Part shown: positions 32,988-42,670 of the stretch, piece after piece
Position numbering within the stretch: position 1 is the first letter of the stretch
How the letters are laid out: every line of letters begins with the position of its first letter
Assembly: GCA_001606155.1 (NCBI GenBank)
Contig: LODT01000010.1
Coordinates: 36,175 to 100,174, forward strand
Direction of reading: 5' to 3'
DNA length: 64,000 nucleotides
Source: Tieghemostelium lacteum
Taxonomy: Eukaryota > Evosea > Eumycetozoa > Dictyosteliales > Raperosteliaceae
Made by a program: the position numbers and the translations under genes
Notes under the pieces: generated by a model
What the model was told of the DNA's origin: nothing
Seen by the model: only the letters and a program-made list of their open reading frames with translations
The model's database searches: none

Positions 32988-34902
32988 TTACAAGTTGAGG
33001 TTTACAATAACTATTGAACAGTATAGCGGAATTTTAGAATGAGCCAAAATAGTGTTTTTTTGTTTTGTAGTAAGGTAGATTTTTGTTAATGATGGTGGGA
33101 ATAGATGTTTAGGTAATTCTTGTGAATATTTTTGTCCAAATTTTAGAGTTCTTAGTGAATTTGGGAATGTTTTCTGTTTAATAAAATTTGCAATGGTATT
33201 TGACCCTAAATCAAGATACTGAAGAGATTTTGGAAAACATGTTGGATCAATATCAAACAACCAACTTCTATTTCTTTGGTCTATTTGAAATATTCCAAAT
33301 CTTAATTCTAATTTTTCAATACCTTCTAACATATTACACTCTAAAATTTCATAATTACAATAATCCAAATACAATTCTTTTAATGATTTTGGTAGAATTT
33401 CATGTAACACCATTTTGGGTAATCTATCAACATACAATTTCTTTAAATTACAGCAATGTAGAATCTCACCATTTCTAATAGGTGCATCACTACGTAGTTC
33501 CAAAGTTTCCAATGATAGAGGTAATGATTCTAATTCAATCATTTTTTTTTCTAAACATGAACCAAATTTCAAATATTTCAAAGTAGATGGAAGATTACCT
33601 TTAGAAATCTTCTGATTGAATGCATTATCTAAAACCAAAGATTCAAGACCTTCAGGTAAAGATCCTAATGAAATTTCACTATTGAAATTATTCAATTCCA
33701 GCGTTTTTAAGTTCTTTGGTAATGAGTTTAGTTCTAGAGTTTGATTGAATTGCCAAAGTTTTAATTCTTCTATACTATCAGGAAACAAACCATTTTCAAA
33801 CATTTCATCAAAGTTTGGTATTACAAGTTTCTTTAGAGATTTTGGTAAGCATCCATAATTGATAATAAAAGGTAAATTAGTTTCAAAAGATGAATAGCTT
33901 GGGAGTTCTAAGTTTTTTAAGAGTAGTGGTAGTTTTGGTAATTTAGAATCACATTTTAGCCCATGAAGTTTAAGAGTTTCAAGTGACTCCGGTAGTGAAT
34001 CTACTTCGAATTCACCACTGAAATTTGAACCTATATATAGATACTTTAAAGTCTTTGGTAATAACCCTTTTTTTATAAATGGTAGACTACAGTTTCTACT
34101 AATCTCCAATCTCTCTAATGGTTCACAAAGGTCACCAATTTGTAGATTATAATTGAAATTTGTAGGTAAAATCAAAGATAACAGTGTCTTTGGTATCATT
34201 GAACTCCATTTAAAATCTTCACTAACAAAGTCATAGGACATTGAAAGTTCCGTTAAATTTGGTGGGAGTGTTCCAACTTGTAATCTTAAACTAAAACCTG
34301 ACCTTATAGCTAGAGTTTCAACAGAACTAGGTATTCTAAACCCTGTACAATCAATTGGTTTTTCATTTTTAAAACTTGAAATGGCGCCCAATTCCATAAC
34401 TCTTAGAGTTTGATTAAAAGTTACTGAAAAATCAATTAACTGATCAATAGATGGTAATTTAATATTATAGTCAATGAGTTGATATAAACTCTTTGTAATA
34501 ACATGAATAATAGATAAATGAGTAATACCAATACTTTCACTATCTATAGTACCAGTATTTCCATTGATTTGATCTTTCATCTCTTTATAAAGTAGAAATT
34601 CATCGTAGGAAAAGATCAATAGATATCTAAATAATCTAGGTAATCGACTATATTTGTAAACATCTTTTTTAGATGATACTGTAATATTCTTTATGAATTT
34701 TGATAGTGCGGATTTTTCACTGTTTTTTTCATTCTCTAGTTTTCTTTTCAGATGAAAGTGTTGTAAAGGAAACTGAATCCATTCTATTCTATTTCTATGT
34801 TTATATAATGATTTACAACTACTAATCAAATTTAAAATATCTAGGTCATTGGATAAAAAATGATAAAATATATAATAATAAATAAAGTGAGAAAAAATTC
34901 AT
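32988..34902 (-). CDS. FNIP-repeat protein 2, with a 5' homopolymer frameshift
   Basis: The open frame 34829-32988 holds the FNIP repeats (GTLPPNLTELSM, GSLPEGLESLVL, SLPLSLETLEL and others) after the conserved ISSCKSLYKHRNRIEWIQFPL. It lacks its start. A Met at 34902-34900 begins MNFFSLYLLLYILS, matching the N-terminus of the paralogues. It is joined to the rest by dropping one T of the six at 34855-34860. I therefore annotate one gene of about 637 residues with a single-base indel, real or from sequencing. Closest to FNIP protein 1 by the shared EWIQFPL/QWIHFPL and LDNAFNQ blocks, consistent with tandem duplication. Confidence 0.8.
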
Positions 34903-35930
34903 TATAAAAATAGATTTGAATTTCAATAAAAAAAAAAAATGATTTCTTTTAATATTAAATTTATTTAAATAATAATAATAATACAGGAACAGTATGATAC
35001 ATTTTGTTTATTTAGTTTTGTTATAAAGTTTACCTTATAAGAATGTTCTTTTTTTTTTACTCACTTTAATTAACCTTAGAAGGCTAAGCCAACATCAGTT
35101 AGAAATAAAATTTTGTTTGTATAAATTATATATTGTATGTAAGTGGGTATATTATTTTGAATAGGTATTCGATTACTAATTGTGTTGAGAATTTTATATT
35201 TTGGTATCATTTTAGGTACCGCTTTAAAATTGGTACGGTATACCAATTACTTTATTATACCATAATATTTGGTAAATTTTTTTGGATTACCACTGGTATT
35301 AAAGTGTACCAATACCATAGCAGTTTACCGGTGAATTATCATATAAATTTCTTTAGAAATAAAGTCAAATCAAATTTAATTTAAAACAAAAAAAGAAGGG
35401 ATATATTATTTCAAAAACATGATATCTCTCCCAATAGGGGGTTAATATGTTCTTACTTATAGTCGTGTAGTTCATTTATCATCTATTGTGTTATCAGCAG
35501 AAGAAAAAAGCTTTTCTACACACCGAAGATAAATATTCTGGCCAAAGCTAGTGTAGGAAAAGATGATCCATTCCCCATCTTAGGACAACTTTGGAGTGGT
35601 GTATACTGGTGGACAGACCAAACAAAATTTTAAATACTCTAGAGTAATTGTGATAAAAATAAAATTTCCAAATCAACAGCTACCTATCCAAGGAAGGAGA
35701 ATTTACTCCTCTTCAAATGGACAAAATCAACCCCTTCTTAATTAAAAATGGAGAAATAACACCATTTCAATTGCTCCAAACTACTCTTAACAATTAGCAA
35801 AGTAAAAGACCCACCACTACATAAAATTCCACTTCATCACTAAATCACTTCCATTAGACTACTCAAATAAAGAGTGCACTATAAGCAACACTATACTTCA
35901 TTATTGAGTACATTGTAGTGTTTGACTAGT
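34903..35930. mobile_element. Retrotransposon mosaic with TACC/GGTA-rich repeat
   Basis: Several pieces shared with 4.2-6.4 kb and 42.7-43.8 kb abut here. 35049-35110 is the non-LTR 3' end in inverted orientation, with the poly(A) as a T-run. 35205-35345 is a TACC/GGTA-rich tract. 35345-35610 is a copy of the 42690-42945 segment and the inverse of 6150-6440; its minus strand carries the D-HLF motif of a reverse-transcriptase C-terminus. 35675-35930 is a direct copy of 4235-4500. All are broken by stops. On the minus strand the order (RT C-terminus, then 3' end with poly(A)) is that of one degenerate element interrupted by the TACC tract. Confidence 0.55.
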
Positions 35931-37210
35931 ACCAGCGTTGATATTCTGAATAATAATTTGGTTACCACTATTAAACCAACAAATCTACCAGCTTGAATGG
36001 GATTAGATCCTATTTTATAGGAACCCCAATCACTGGTCATTTAAAATTGGAGTATCTAGATAGTTCCAACCTCCACTCCAACTTCGAATACATGCAGCTG
36101 TGTTGGAACAGTAAAATATGGTAATAGAGAAAACAAGTTTTACCAATTCTTGACATTTTAACAACTATTGATCCAGTATTTGCAGAGCCAAAATCAAAAC
36201 CCATAAATCCAGAAAACTCTTCATAATAGTTCAGAGATGATGGAGTATAAGATGGAATAGATGTTTATAAATTTCAAACCATTTACTATACCCCTGTAAT
36301 TGAAGCTTGCCAATAATAACTTGACCACTTATTTGAGTTAATGGAGTTGTTATTGCAATATCAGTGCTTGATGAAATCAATTGATTATTATTTCCTGTTG
36401 ATGCAGTCAAAGAAATCTTTGTAGTATCGATAATTATACCAGTAGAGATTGACTATTTAGAATCCGAATTGAATCTGGTGTAGAAATTAGGATATTACTT
36501 CCATTAGCTGCATACACAGTAAAAACTTTGAGAACACTGGTTGATGTTATATTAAAACCTGATAATGAATTATAATTGATTGTTGATCCATTTATAGTTG
36601 TTGAATCTGATGAAATAGACCTTGCTTTTAATTCTCCATTAGGTTGACCAGGTACTAGTGGATATTGAGTGATATCAATATTTTTTCAAATCATATCAAC
36701 ACACGTAAAAAATCCATTCACTGTAGTATCAGCATTTGATGTTAAATATTGTGCTATGACACCGTTAGAAAAAAAGTTCCTGTATTAATTTGACCACCTA
36801 TATTTATTTTAAGAGGTGAAGGAAATGTTATAATTTCATCAACTTTTAATAAAGGTCCATTTAGAGCTGTTTTTGATATATTCTTGATAACAATTAATGA
36901 TGGTGTTGTAAGTGATGTTGAAACTTTAATAGTATCACTATCTACTGAATCTATATTTCCAATGGGGCTTGTGTTCATTATCATCTTCATTTGCATCTTG
37001 AAATTTCATTAAATCGTCAACTTCATTTGAGTTTGACATTTCTATACATTGTTCTTGATCATAATCCTCTTCATCTTCTTCCTCTTCATCATCCTCATAT
37101 TGAATATTAATATCTACAACCATGTTCATCATATCAGATTCATTAAAATAAAAATTACCTTCATCTTCTTCAGGATCTGGATATAATGCACCTCTACAAA
37201 ATGATTCATG
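35930..37210 (-). pseudogene. Virus-like fibre/spike protein gene, decayed
   Basis: On the minus strand, coding-like text runs from about 37210 to 35930 in shifting frames. The upstream part contains LKRHESFCRGALYPDPEE, like the second half of a C2HC zinc finger, then a strongly acidic stretch (36940-37130). The middle (36140-37000) reads as repeated short strands of the type SLTTPSLIVIKNIS and SGFNITSTSVLKV, typical of trimeric fibre stems. The end includes SYTPSSLNYYEEFSG and SIVVKMSRIGKT, the pattern of C-terminal head domains in many virus fibre proteins. Several stops and at least three frame changes show that it is not functional. The zinc-finger-like and acidic part could be a separate gene. 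Confidence 0.55.
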
Positions 37211-37479
37211 TCTCTTTAACTGTTATTGGAGATAACAATAATATTAGTAACACAAATCCTAGTAAATGTGCAAAATATTATACAAAAAAATAATAAAACA
37301 TTGAATAATAATAATAATTTACCAAAAATATATTGTTAATATTACTTTTTGTTAAATTATCAATATTACTTTTTACACCACCTACACACATATACCCACA
37401 CTCTATTTCCCAAAGGGGTAAATGATAAAAAAAAAATTTTGTTATTATATATATTAATTTTTATTAAAAATCATTTAAA

Positions 37480-38688
37480 ATGATTTATATAAATACATTA
37501 ATTTTAGTTTTATATTTTACAATATTTATAATTACTATAGAATGTCAACATAATCCTCAATATCAATTAGGATTAGTGAATGCCAAAAGAGCAGATGCTC
37601 TATTGCCACCATTGACACTAGATAATTGTTTACAAAAAAGTGCTCAACGACATTCAGAATACCAAGCATATCATAAAACAAAGACACATGATAGTGATCT
37701 TGGCCATGATCGCCTTTTTGTGAGAATGGAGAAATTTGGTGAGGTGCAGGCTTCATTCGCAGGTGAAAATATAGCTATAGCGCAAAATGATGATGATGTA
37801 ATGGATATTTGGGTGAAAAGTGATATTAGTAATATTCTAGAGAAAAATTTTAAAAAAATTGGTTTTGGATATGCAAAGGATAGTAATGGTGTACCATATT
37901 GGACACAACATTTTTCAAATGGTTATTGTGATCCTTCTAAAGAGGTACCTGTACCTCCTATATCTACATCAAAAAAACCAACAACATCAACAACATCAAC
38001 AACATCAACAACATCAACAACATCAACAACATCAACAACATCAACTACCTCTTCAACTACCTCTTCAACTGAATCATCTACAACATCACCAACAACATCA
38101 ACAACAACATCACCAACAACATCATCAACAACATCATCAACAACATCGCCAACAACAATGCCAACAACATCAACTACCTCTTCAACTACCTCCTCAACTA
38201 CCTCTTCAACTGCATCATCTACAACATCATCAACAACATCACTAACAACATCATCAACAACGTCATCAACAACATCATCAACAACATCACTAACAACATC
38301 ACCAACAACATCGCCAAAAACATTAAATACCTCTTCAACTACCTCTTCAAATGCATCATCTACAACATCACCAACAACATCATCAACAACATCATCAACA
38401 ACATCACCAACAACATCATCAACAACATCGCCAACAACATCAACTACATCAACTATGCCACCTACAATTCATCCTGGTCATTGTATAACAGGTGATAATA
38501 TACACTTTTCTAGAAGTTATCCATGTTCCATTGGTTATACTTGTGTAGACTTACCAAAAGGACACTTTGCCTGTTTAAGTATTCATAAATGTTTGACATG
38601 TGATGATATTAATTGTCCAGAAAGATGTGAACATATTAAAAATAATGATAATAAATGTCCATTATTCCCAACTTGCACAAGATTTTAA
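37480..38688 (+). CDS. Secreted CAP-domain protein with mucin-like Thr/Ser stalk
   Basis: An intact single-exon 402-residue protein. A signal peptide (about residues 1-22, ending IIIT-IECQH) is followed by a CAP/SCP domain (about 25-150). This has LVNAKRADALLPPLTLDNCL, HDRLFVRM, GENIAIAQ, DIWVKSDISNILEKNFKKIG and YWTQHFSNGYC, the C-terminal CAP signature. A roughly 160-residue Thr/Ser stalk of TTS/STT repeats, likely O-glycosylated, leads to a Cys-rich tail of about 70 residues with ten or more cysteines. CAP proteins are secreted and bind lipids or act in host-microbe and cell-surface contexts. The gene is the only intact one inside the virus-like relic. It may be a host gene next to which the element inserted, or cargo. 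Confidence 0.85.
   Translation: MIYINTLILVLYFTIFIITIECQHNPQYQLGLVNAKRADALLPPLTLDNCLQKSAQRHSEYQAYHKTKTHDSDLGHDRLFVRMEKFGEVQASFAGENIAIAQNDDDVMDIWVKSDISNILEKNFKKIGFGYAKDSNGVPYWTQHFSNGYCDPSKEVPVPPISTSKKPTTSTTSTTSTTSTTSTTSTTSTTSSTTSSTESSTTSPTTSTTTSPTTSSTTSSTTSPTTMPTTSTTSSTTSSTTSSTASSTTSSTTSLTTSSTTSSTTSSTTSLTTSPTTSPKTLNTSSTTSSNASSTTSPTTSSTTSSTTSPTTSSTTSPTTSTTSTMPPTIHPGHCITGDNIHFSRSYPCSIGYTCVDLPKGHFACLSIHKCLTCDDINCPERCEHIKNNDNKCPLFPTCTRF
37981..38460 (+). repeat. ACA-ACA-TCA coding minisatellite (mucin stalk)
   Basis: Imperfect 9-nt units (ACAACATCA and variants ACTACCTCTTCA) repeat for about 480 bp in frame inside the CAP-domain gene. Interruptions by CCA (Pro) and GCA (Ala) codons recur in higher-order blocks of about 100 bp. 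Such arrays change length readily, so stalk length probably varies between strains. Confidence 0.9.
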
Positions 38689-38806
38689 CATTATACAAAA
38701 ATAAAGTAATATTATTGAATAATAATAAACAACAAGATTGCACTATTAACAAAACACTATTTTTTTTCATTCCTTTTACATCTCTCTCAGATTTTCTAGT
38801 CTCACT

Positions 38807-40190
38807 CTAACCAGTTGAATCTTTCCAATGATGACCATTATATCTATTTAAAAGAAATCTAATAGCATGCCAACCACAAGTACTTGTGTTAACAGCTTGA
38901 TCTAAAACTTTATTTATTTTAAACTTTAAATTTTCATCAGGTTTTATTTTATCAATTAGAACTTTGATTTGTCTCATAAAATCATCTGTAGGTGATCCAC
39001 ATAATGAATCATAATATTTAATTGATTTATCTTTATCAGTATCAATATATACAGCTACCCAATGGCTTCCTGGTTGGTTTGATTTATCTAAATTCATTAT
39101 GAAAGACATCTTATTATCAGGTTCTATATTTTCATTTCATCTGCTGCAAAAACACCTTTAAATCCTTTAACATGATATGGTTTCATTATTTGCTCTATTT
39201 GATAATCATATAAACCTTCATTATTTGATTCATAACCATTTCCTGTTAATCTTTTTCTTTCTCTTTCTCAAGTTCTTTTTTTCTATCAATCAAATCTTGT
39301 CTCTTCTCTTCAAGTTGTTTTCTTTTATCATTATTTTTCTCTTTTTAGATCAGTACTTATTCTCACTATTTTATTTCCGGTGAGTAGAATTTCACTACTT
39401 AATCCTCCATCGGTAAATCCACTTGGTGGGACTAGTAATTTTTTAGTTAGATTTTCAGGAATAGATTGACTGTTGGTTGTAGTTGTTGTGGTAGATGTAG
39501 TTTCATTATTATTATTATCAGAAGGGAAATTTAATTGAATACCTGCATTTTTTAGTTGTTGATTGATCATTGACTCTGAATCATTATCCAATACTGATGG
39601 TTTCTCTTTTTTAATATAATCTGAACTCATAGAATCTGTTTGCATCTTACCATCAGCTTGAGGTTTTGATCGAACCCTAATAATTTTACCCAATAGTTTA
39701 TCAATCTTTTCATTTCTTTCCTAATTTAATTCTCTCATCTATAGATCTTTTCTCCTCTGTTGTTTTTGCTAACCTTTTTTTAGTTAATAATTTATCAATT
39801 TTATGTTGACCATCTATATCAGCTCTTTCTTTCTCTCTATTTAATATATTTTTTAATAAAAAATATTGGTTTTTGTTATTATAATAGTAGTTGTTAAAAA
39901 CTTTTCTGTAAAGTTTGTACTATCAATAGCTTTCTTTGCATCTTCATTTGATATTGTTGTTGGTTTATTCTCTTCATCACTTTCATCACTCACTTCACGA
40001 TTTTCTTCATCGCTCTCCTCTTTTATTCTCGGTGGTAATGGTAAAAGTTTTAATTTTTCATTATCTTTTGTTAAACCTATAATTTTTTGTCTAGTTTCTT
40101 TTATTAAGATTTGTTCCAGTTGGGTATCTTCTTTCAAAATCCTGAATTAATTCTTTTATTAATTCTAAATCTGATTTCATTATAGATTTA
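38807..40190 (-). pseudogene. Adenain/Ulp1-type cysteine protease gene of virus-like element, frameshifted
   Basis: The final open frame (39109-38807) carries a protease core: PGSHWVAVYIDTD with the catalytic His, YYDSLCGSP with the Asp region, and TSTCGWHAIRFL with the nucleophile Cys. The conserved upstream part FKGVFAADEM is present just before it (about 39120-39160) but one base out of frame. Further upstream come GLYDYQIEQIMKPYH, a Lys/Glu coiled coil (EEKRQDLIDRKKELEKEKEK), SSEILLTGNK and acidic DEENREVSDESDEE text up to about 40190, in at least three frames. The order (coiled coil, RxLTGNG, GLY.., protease) is that of Polinton-type maturation proteases with N-terminal extensions. Four or more indels make it non-functional as written. 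Confidence 0.65.
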
Positions 40191-40661
40191 ATGTATATCT
40201 TTGATTTTTTAATTTTAATGAATCTCCCTTTTCGATTTCGAAATAATCTTTTAATTATTTTATTTTTTCTTTTTATTTTTTTCCTTCTCTTTCCATCATT
40301 TATATATATAACTCTTTAAGATAATTTTATCTTCTTGTCAATGACTCATTGAACTCACATGAGAGTGATTTTGAATATTCACAAGCCATAATGCTAATCG
40401 ATAGGAGCTTCTTTTGCAATTGGCTTCTGTGAAACAGCATTATCTATTCAATTTCTACTTCTTGTTTAACAGAGGTTTTAAACTTTTAAATTCATTTCTT
40501 AATTCTTCTATTTTGCTGAATATTAAATCACTTAAAAACCTAGGTTGTTAATTTTTTTAGTTTTTTTTTTTTTCTCCAATGTGCAACTTAAGTTTGAACC
40601 ACCATTTCCACCAGTACCTGTATATTTGAATAGTATGCGGCTTCGTATATTCTTCTGTAAT
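40191..40661. other. Probable remnant of upstream coiled-coil coding text
   Basis: On the minus strand at about 40440-40540 short frames read IFSKIEELRNEFKSLK and then VKQEVEIE, resembling more of the coiled-coil extension of the protease gene. The remainder is AT-rich with stops in all frames. No intact gene. Confidence 0.35.
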
Positions 40662-40741
40662 CTATATCATACTTCTTCTCTTTCTATAATCATTTAGTTG
40701 CTTTTTTCTCTCCAGTGTCTCTTCCATCTTTGATACTATAT

Positions 40742-40790
<49 letters not shown>

Positions 40791-41200
40791 GATATTATTG
40801 GATTGATTACAATTAGAATTTTGTATGATATTATTCATAAACTGTTGTTGATGTTGTTGAGGTGTTAAATCATCACTTCCACCATAGAGTCCTGTTACAC
40901 TGATATGTTGTTGACTTGAAAATAATTCAGAAAGTGGTACTGCTATAGATTTACCTATATCAATACTACTATTACTATCATTACTATCTCTAGAACCACT
41001 ACCTCCCAATAGAATCACTAGAAGTATTATTACCACCACCACTACTACTATTACTACTTATACTATTATTTAATATATACATTTTGATTAGAATTTGAAT
41101 CTGCTGACAGTAAATAGGTTGATGATTTTCTAATATTTGAAAATTTGATGATTTATTAGGTGTAGTTTCACTCTTGTTTGCTACAAGTTTTGTGTACCTA
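40662..41200 (-). pseudogene. Low-complexity Asn/Gln-rich coding remnant
   Basis: The minus strand shows Dictyostelium-like coding text: TKLVANKSETTPNKSSNFQ (about 41130-41195), a Ser/Gly/Asn segment, SVTGLYGGSDDLTPQQHQQQ, an Asn run encoded by a GTT array (40743-40790), then KMEETLERKKQLNDYRKRRS. Two frames are needed, shifting at a GGG run near 41005. It may be the N-terminal part of a host-like gene disrupted here, or part of the element. No domain is recognised. Confidence 0.4.
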
Positions 41201-41496
41201 TAATTTATATATTAATATCTAAGTTTTTAAAAACAAAAACAAAAAACAAAAAAAAATTTTTTTAATAGACTTTTAGTTTATTTTATTTTAGCTTTATTTA
41301 TTCACTGTATATTCTAAATAAAACTGGTACATTGATATTTCAAATAAACTAAATAAATAATTAATTACTTATTTCTTTTATTATTATTTATTTGTTGTAT
41401 TATATTTTGTTAATAATATGGTAATCACGATTGAAGTGATAAAATCTGTTGATTGAGATAAGTGATATAAATAGCATTATTTTGTATATGAGCACA
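41201..41496. other. AT-rich spacer
   Basis: About 300 bases of A/T-rich sequence with no open frame. Confidence 0.5.
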
Positions 41497-41742
41497 CTAA
41501 CTGTGCTTCATTAATATTATGGAATGATCAACTAAGAATGGTTTTAATGTGTTTAATGGAATATCTGAAACAATAAACTGAGGAATTGTAGGTTCAATTT
41601 CAATATAATTTTCATCATCACTATCACTATCACTATCATCATATATTACTTTGAATTTATCTTCAAATTTTTTTTTGTTTAATTTTGCTGCTCTTGCTTT
41701 CTCAAGATTTGTAGCTGATGTTTTAGATCTTCCGTCTTGCAT
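41497..41742 (-). CDS. Small basic-then-acidic protein of virus-like element
   Basis: An 81-codon frame starting MQDGRSKTSATNLEKARAAKL, followed by a Lys-rich helix, a VIYDDSDSDSDDEN acidic segment and a short hydrophobic tail. The G-R-x-x-T-S...N-L-E-K-A-R-A-A-K-L opening, with a downstream Asp/Ser block, is a layout I associate with small proteins of Polinton-like and giant viruses. It is divergently arranged with the structural gene at 41771 (28 bp between starts). It is intact as far as seen but may be truncated at the C-terminus. Confidence 0.45.
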   Translation of the reverse strand: MQDGRSKTSATNLEKARAAKLNKKKFEDKFKVIYDDSDSDSDDENYIEIEPTIPQFIVSDIPLNTLKPFLVDHSIILMKHS

Positions 41743-41770
41743 TTTATTTATACTATATATTAATATTAAA

Positions 41771-42340
41771 ATGTCATCATTGATTTATCATAAAAAAATC
41801 TTTTATAGTTCCACCTTCTCTTTGTGAAGAATTTATAATTCTAGATTTACATATAGTTTAAATTTTACTCAGAATGATGAATTTGACAGGATAGCAGTAT
41901 TACAGGCAACAATACCAAAATCATTTTATACAGTCAGAAGATGTATAACCACTACGCAAAAGGGACTAATCGGATACTAGGTATCATCCTCTTATGCCTC
42001 TTCTCCTTATCATAAGACCTTCTGGTATCTTTCACTTTCATTACACGTTTACATTAACAGAGGGATTACAAATAACAATTACAGTTCCAATAGGAAATTA
42101 TTCTAGAAAATCATTACAAGATACTGTTCAAACATTATTAAATGAATCATCACTTAATAATATAAGTTACTCAAAACTTGGCCTACAAGTAAGCAAGTAA
42201 GTATACTTTCACTTGCTCAATTGTCGATAATATTCAACCAATATTTACAAATAATTTATTTAGACATTTAGGATTCAATGCAAATACATCAAATCAATTC
42301 CAAAATAATAATTTGGAATCAAATCTTACAGGCTGATAAT
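41771..42340 (+). pseudogene. Virus-like structural protein gene, interrupted
   Basis: The ATG at 41771 opens a frame that meets TGA at 41825-41827 and then continues in the same frame with NSRFTYSLNF, FDRIAVLQATIPKSFYTV. A 105-bp foreign patch (about 41945-42050) follows, after which the family text resumes in another frame with FTLTEG, ITVPIGNYSRKSLQDTVQTLLNE. After a further gap comes LGFNANTS (42268-42291). The series dSR..ytyl / IPKS-Y / F-LTEG / P-GNYSR is characteristic of a virion structural protein found in mimivirids and Polinton-like viruses. A GTAAGT...TTTAG segment (42199-42264) may be a decayed junction or intron. Non-functional as written. Confidence 0.6.
41945..42050 (+). mobile_element. 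105-bp retrotransposon-derived patch inside the structural gene
   Basis: This segment (core CCACTACGCAAAAGGG ... CCTTATCATAAGACCTTCT) is the inverted counterpart, about 90% identical by eye, of 5345-5450 in the retrotransposon region. Similarity stops abruptly at both ends, where the virus-like coding text resumes. It therefore appears to be a small insertion that broke the gene. Confidence 0.55.
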
Positions 42341-42670
42341 GTTTTATTTCAATCAATTTGAGTTCAAAATCTCTTATCGAGAAGAAACATAGTGATCATG
42401 ATACATTTCAGATTTTTCAAGTTGGAAACAAATCTCTTTAATTTAGTGATTATTATATACATTATATTGAACCACAACCAGTCATTTACTTTGAAGAATT
42501 GTCAAACATATTTAAGAGTAAATTCTTTGGCAATTGTTCTTTTCTGAATCTTTCAATGAATAATTCTTTCCATGATTTAATGTGGAGGTGATCAAGAATG
42601 TATTCAATGAATTTACGTTTAATAAAATAGTAATCTTAGACATCTTGTGGATTGAGATAGTTTTGGATCT
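42341..42670. other. Unassigned, possibly end of the virus-like gene
   Basis: Short plus-strand frames with stops. No repeat shared with other parts of the window was seen, and no domain is recognised. Confidence 0.35.

Larger units (their letters stand above)
35930..42400. mobile_element. Decayed Polinton/virophage-like element
   Basis: Four neighbouring broken genes belong to families seen together in Polinton-like viruses, virophages and related large DNA viruses. They are a fibre/spike protein (35930-37210, minus), an adenain-type maturation protease with a coiled-coil N-terminal extension (38807-40190, minus), a small basic-then-acidic protein (41497-41742, minus) and a structural protein (41771-42340, plus). 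An intact CAP-domain gene (37480-38688) lies inside. I see no protein-primed DNA polymerase, integrase, major capsid protein or packaging ATPase, and no terminal inverted repeats. This is therefore a fragment or a heavily deleted copy. Boundaries are approximate, set by the outermost recognisable pieces and by flanking retrotransposon repeats. Confidence 0.65.

Noticed and set aside
37859-38245. Alternative frame rich in Gln-His over the mucin repeat
   Set aside because: It is a frame shadow of the ACAACATCA repeats. The real frame has a signal peptide and CAP domain.
37981-38460. CRISPR-like array from regular 9-nt repeats
   Set aside because: There are no unique spacers; the repeats are in-frame Thr-Thr-Ser codons of a mucin stalk in a eukaryotic gene.
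40743-40793. GTT array as a functional repeat element
   Set aside because: It is a poly-Asn codon run on the minus strand, common in dictyostelid coding DNA.
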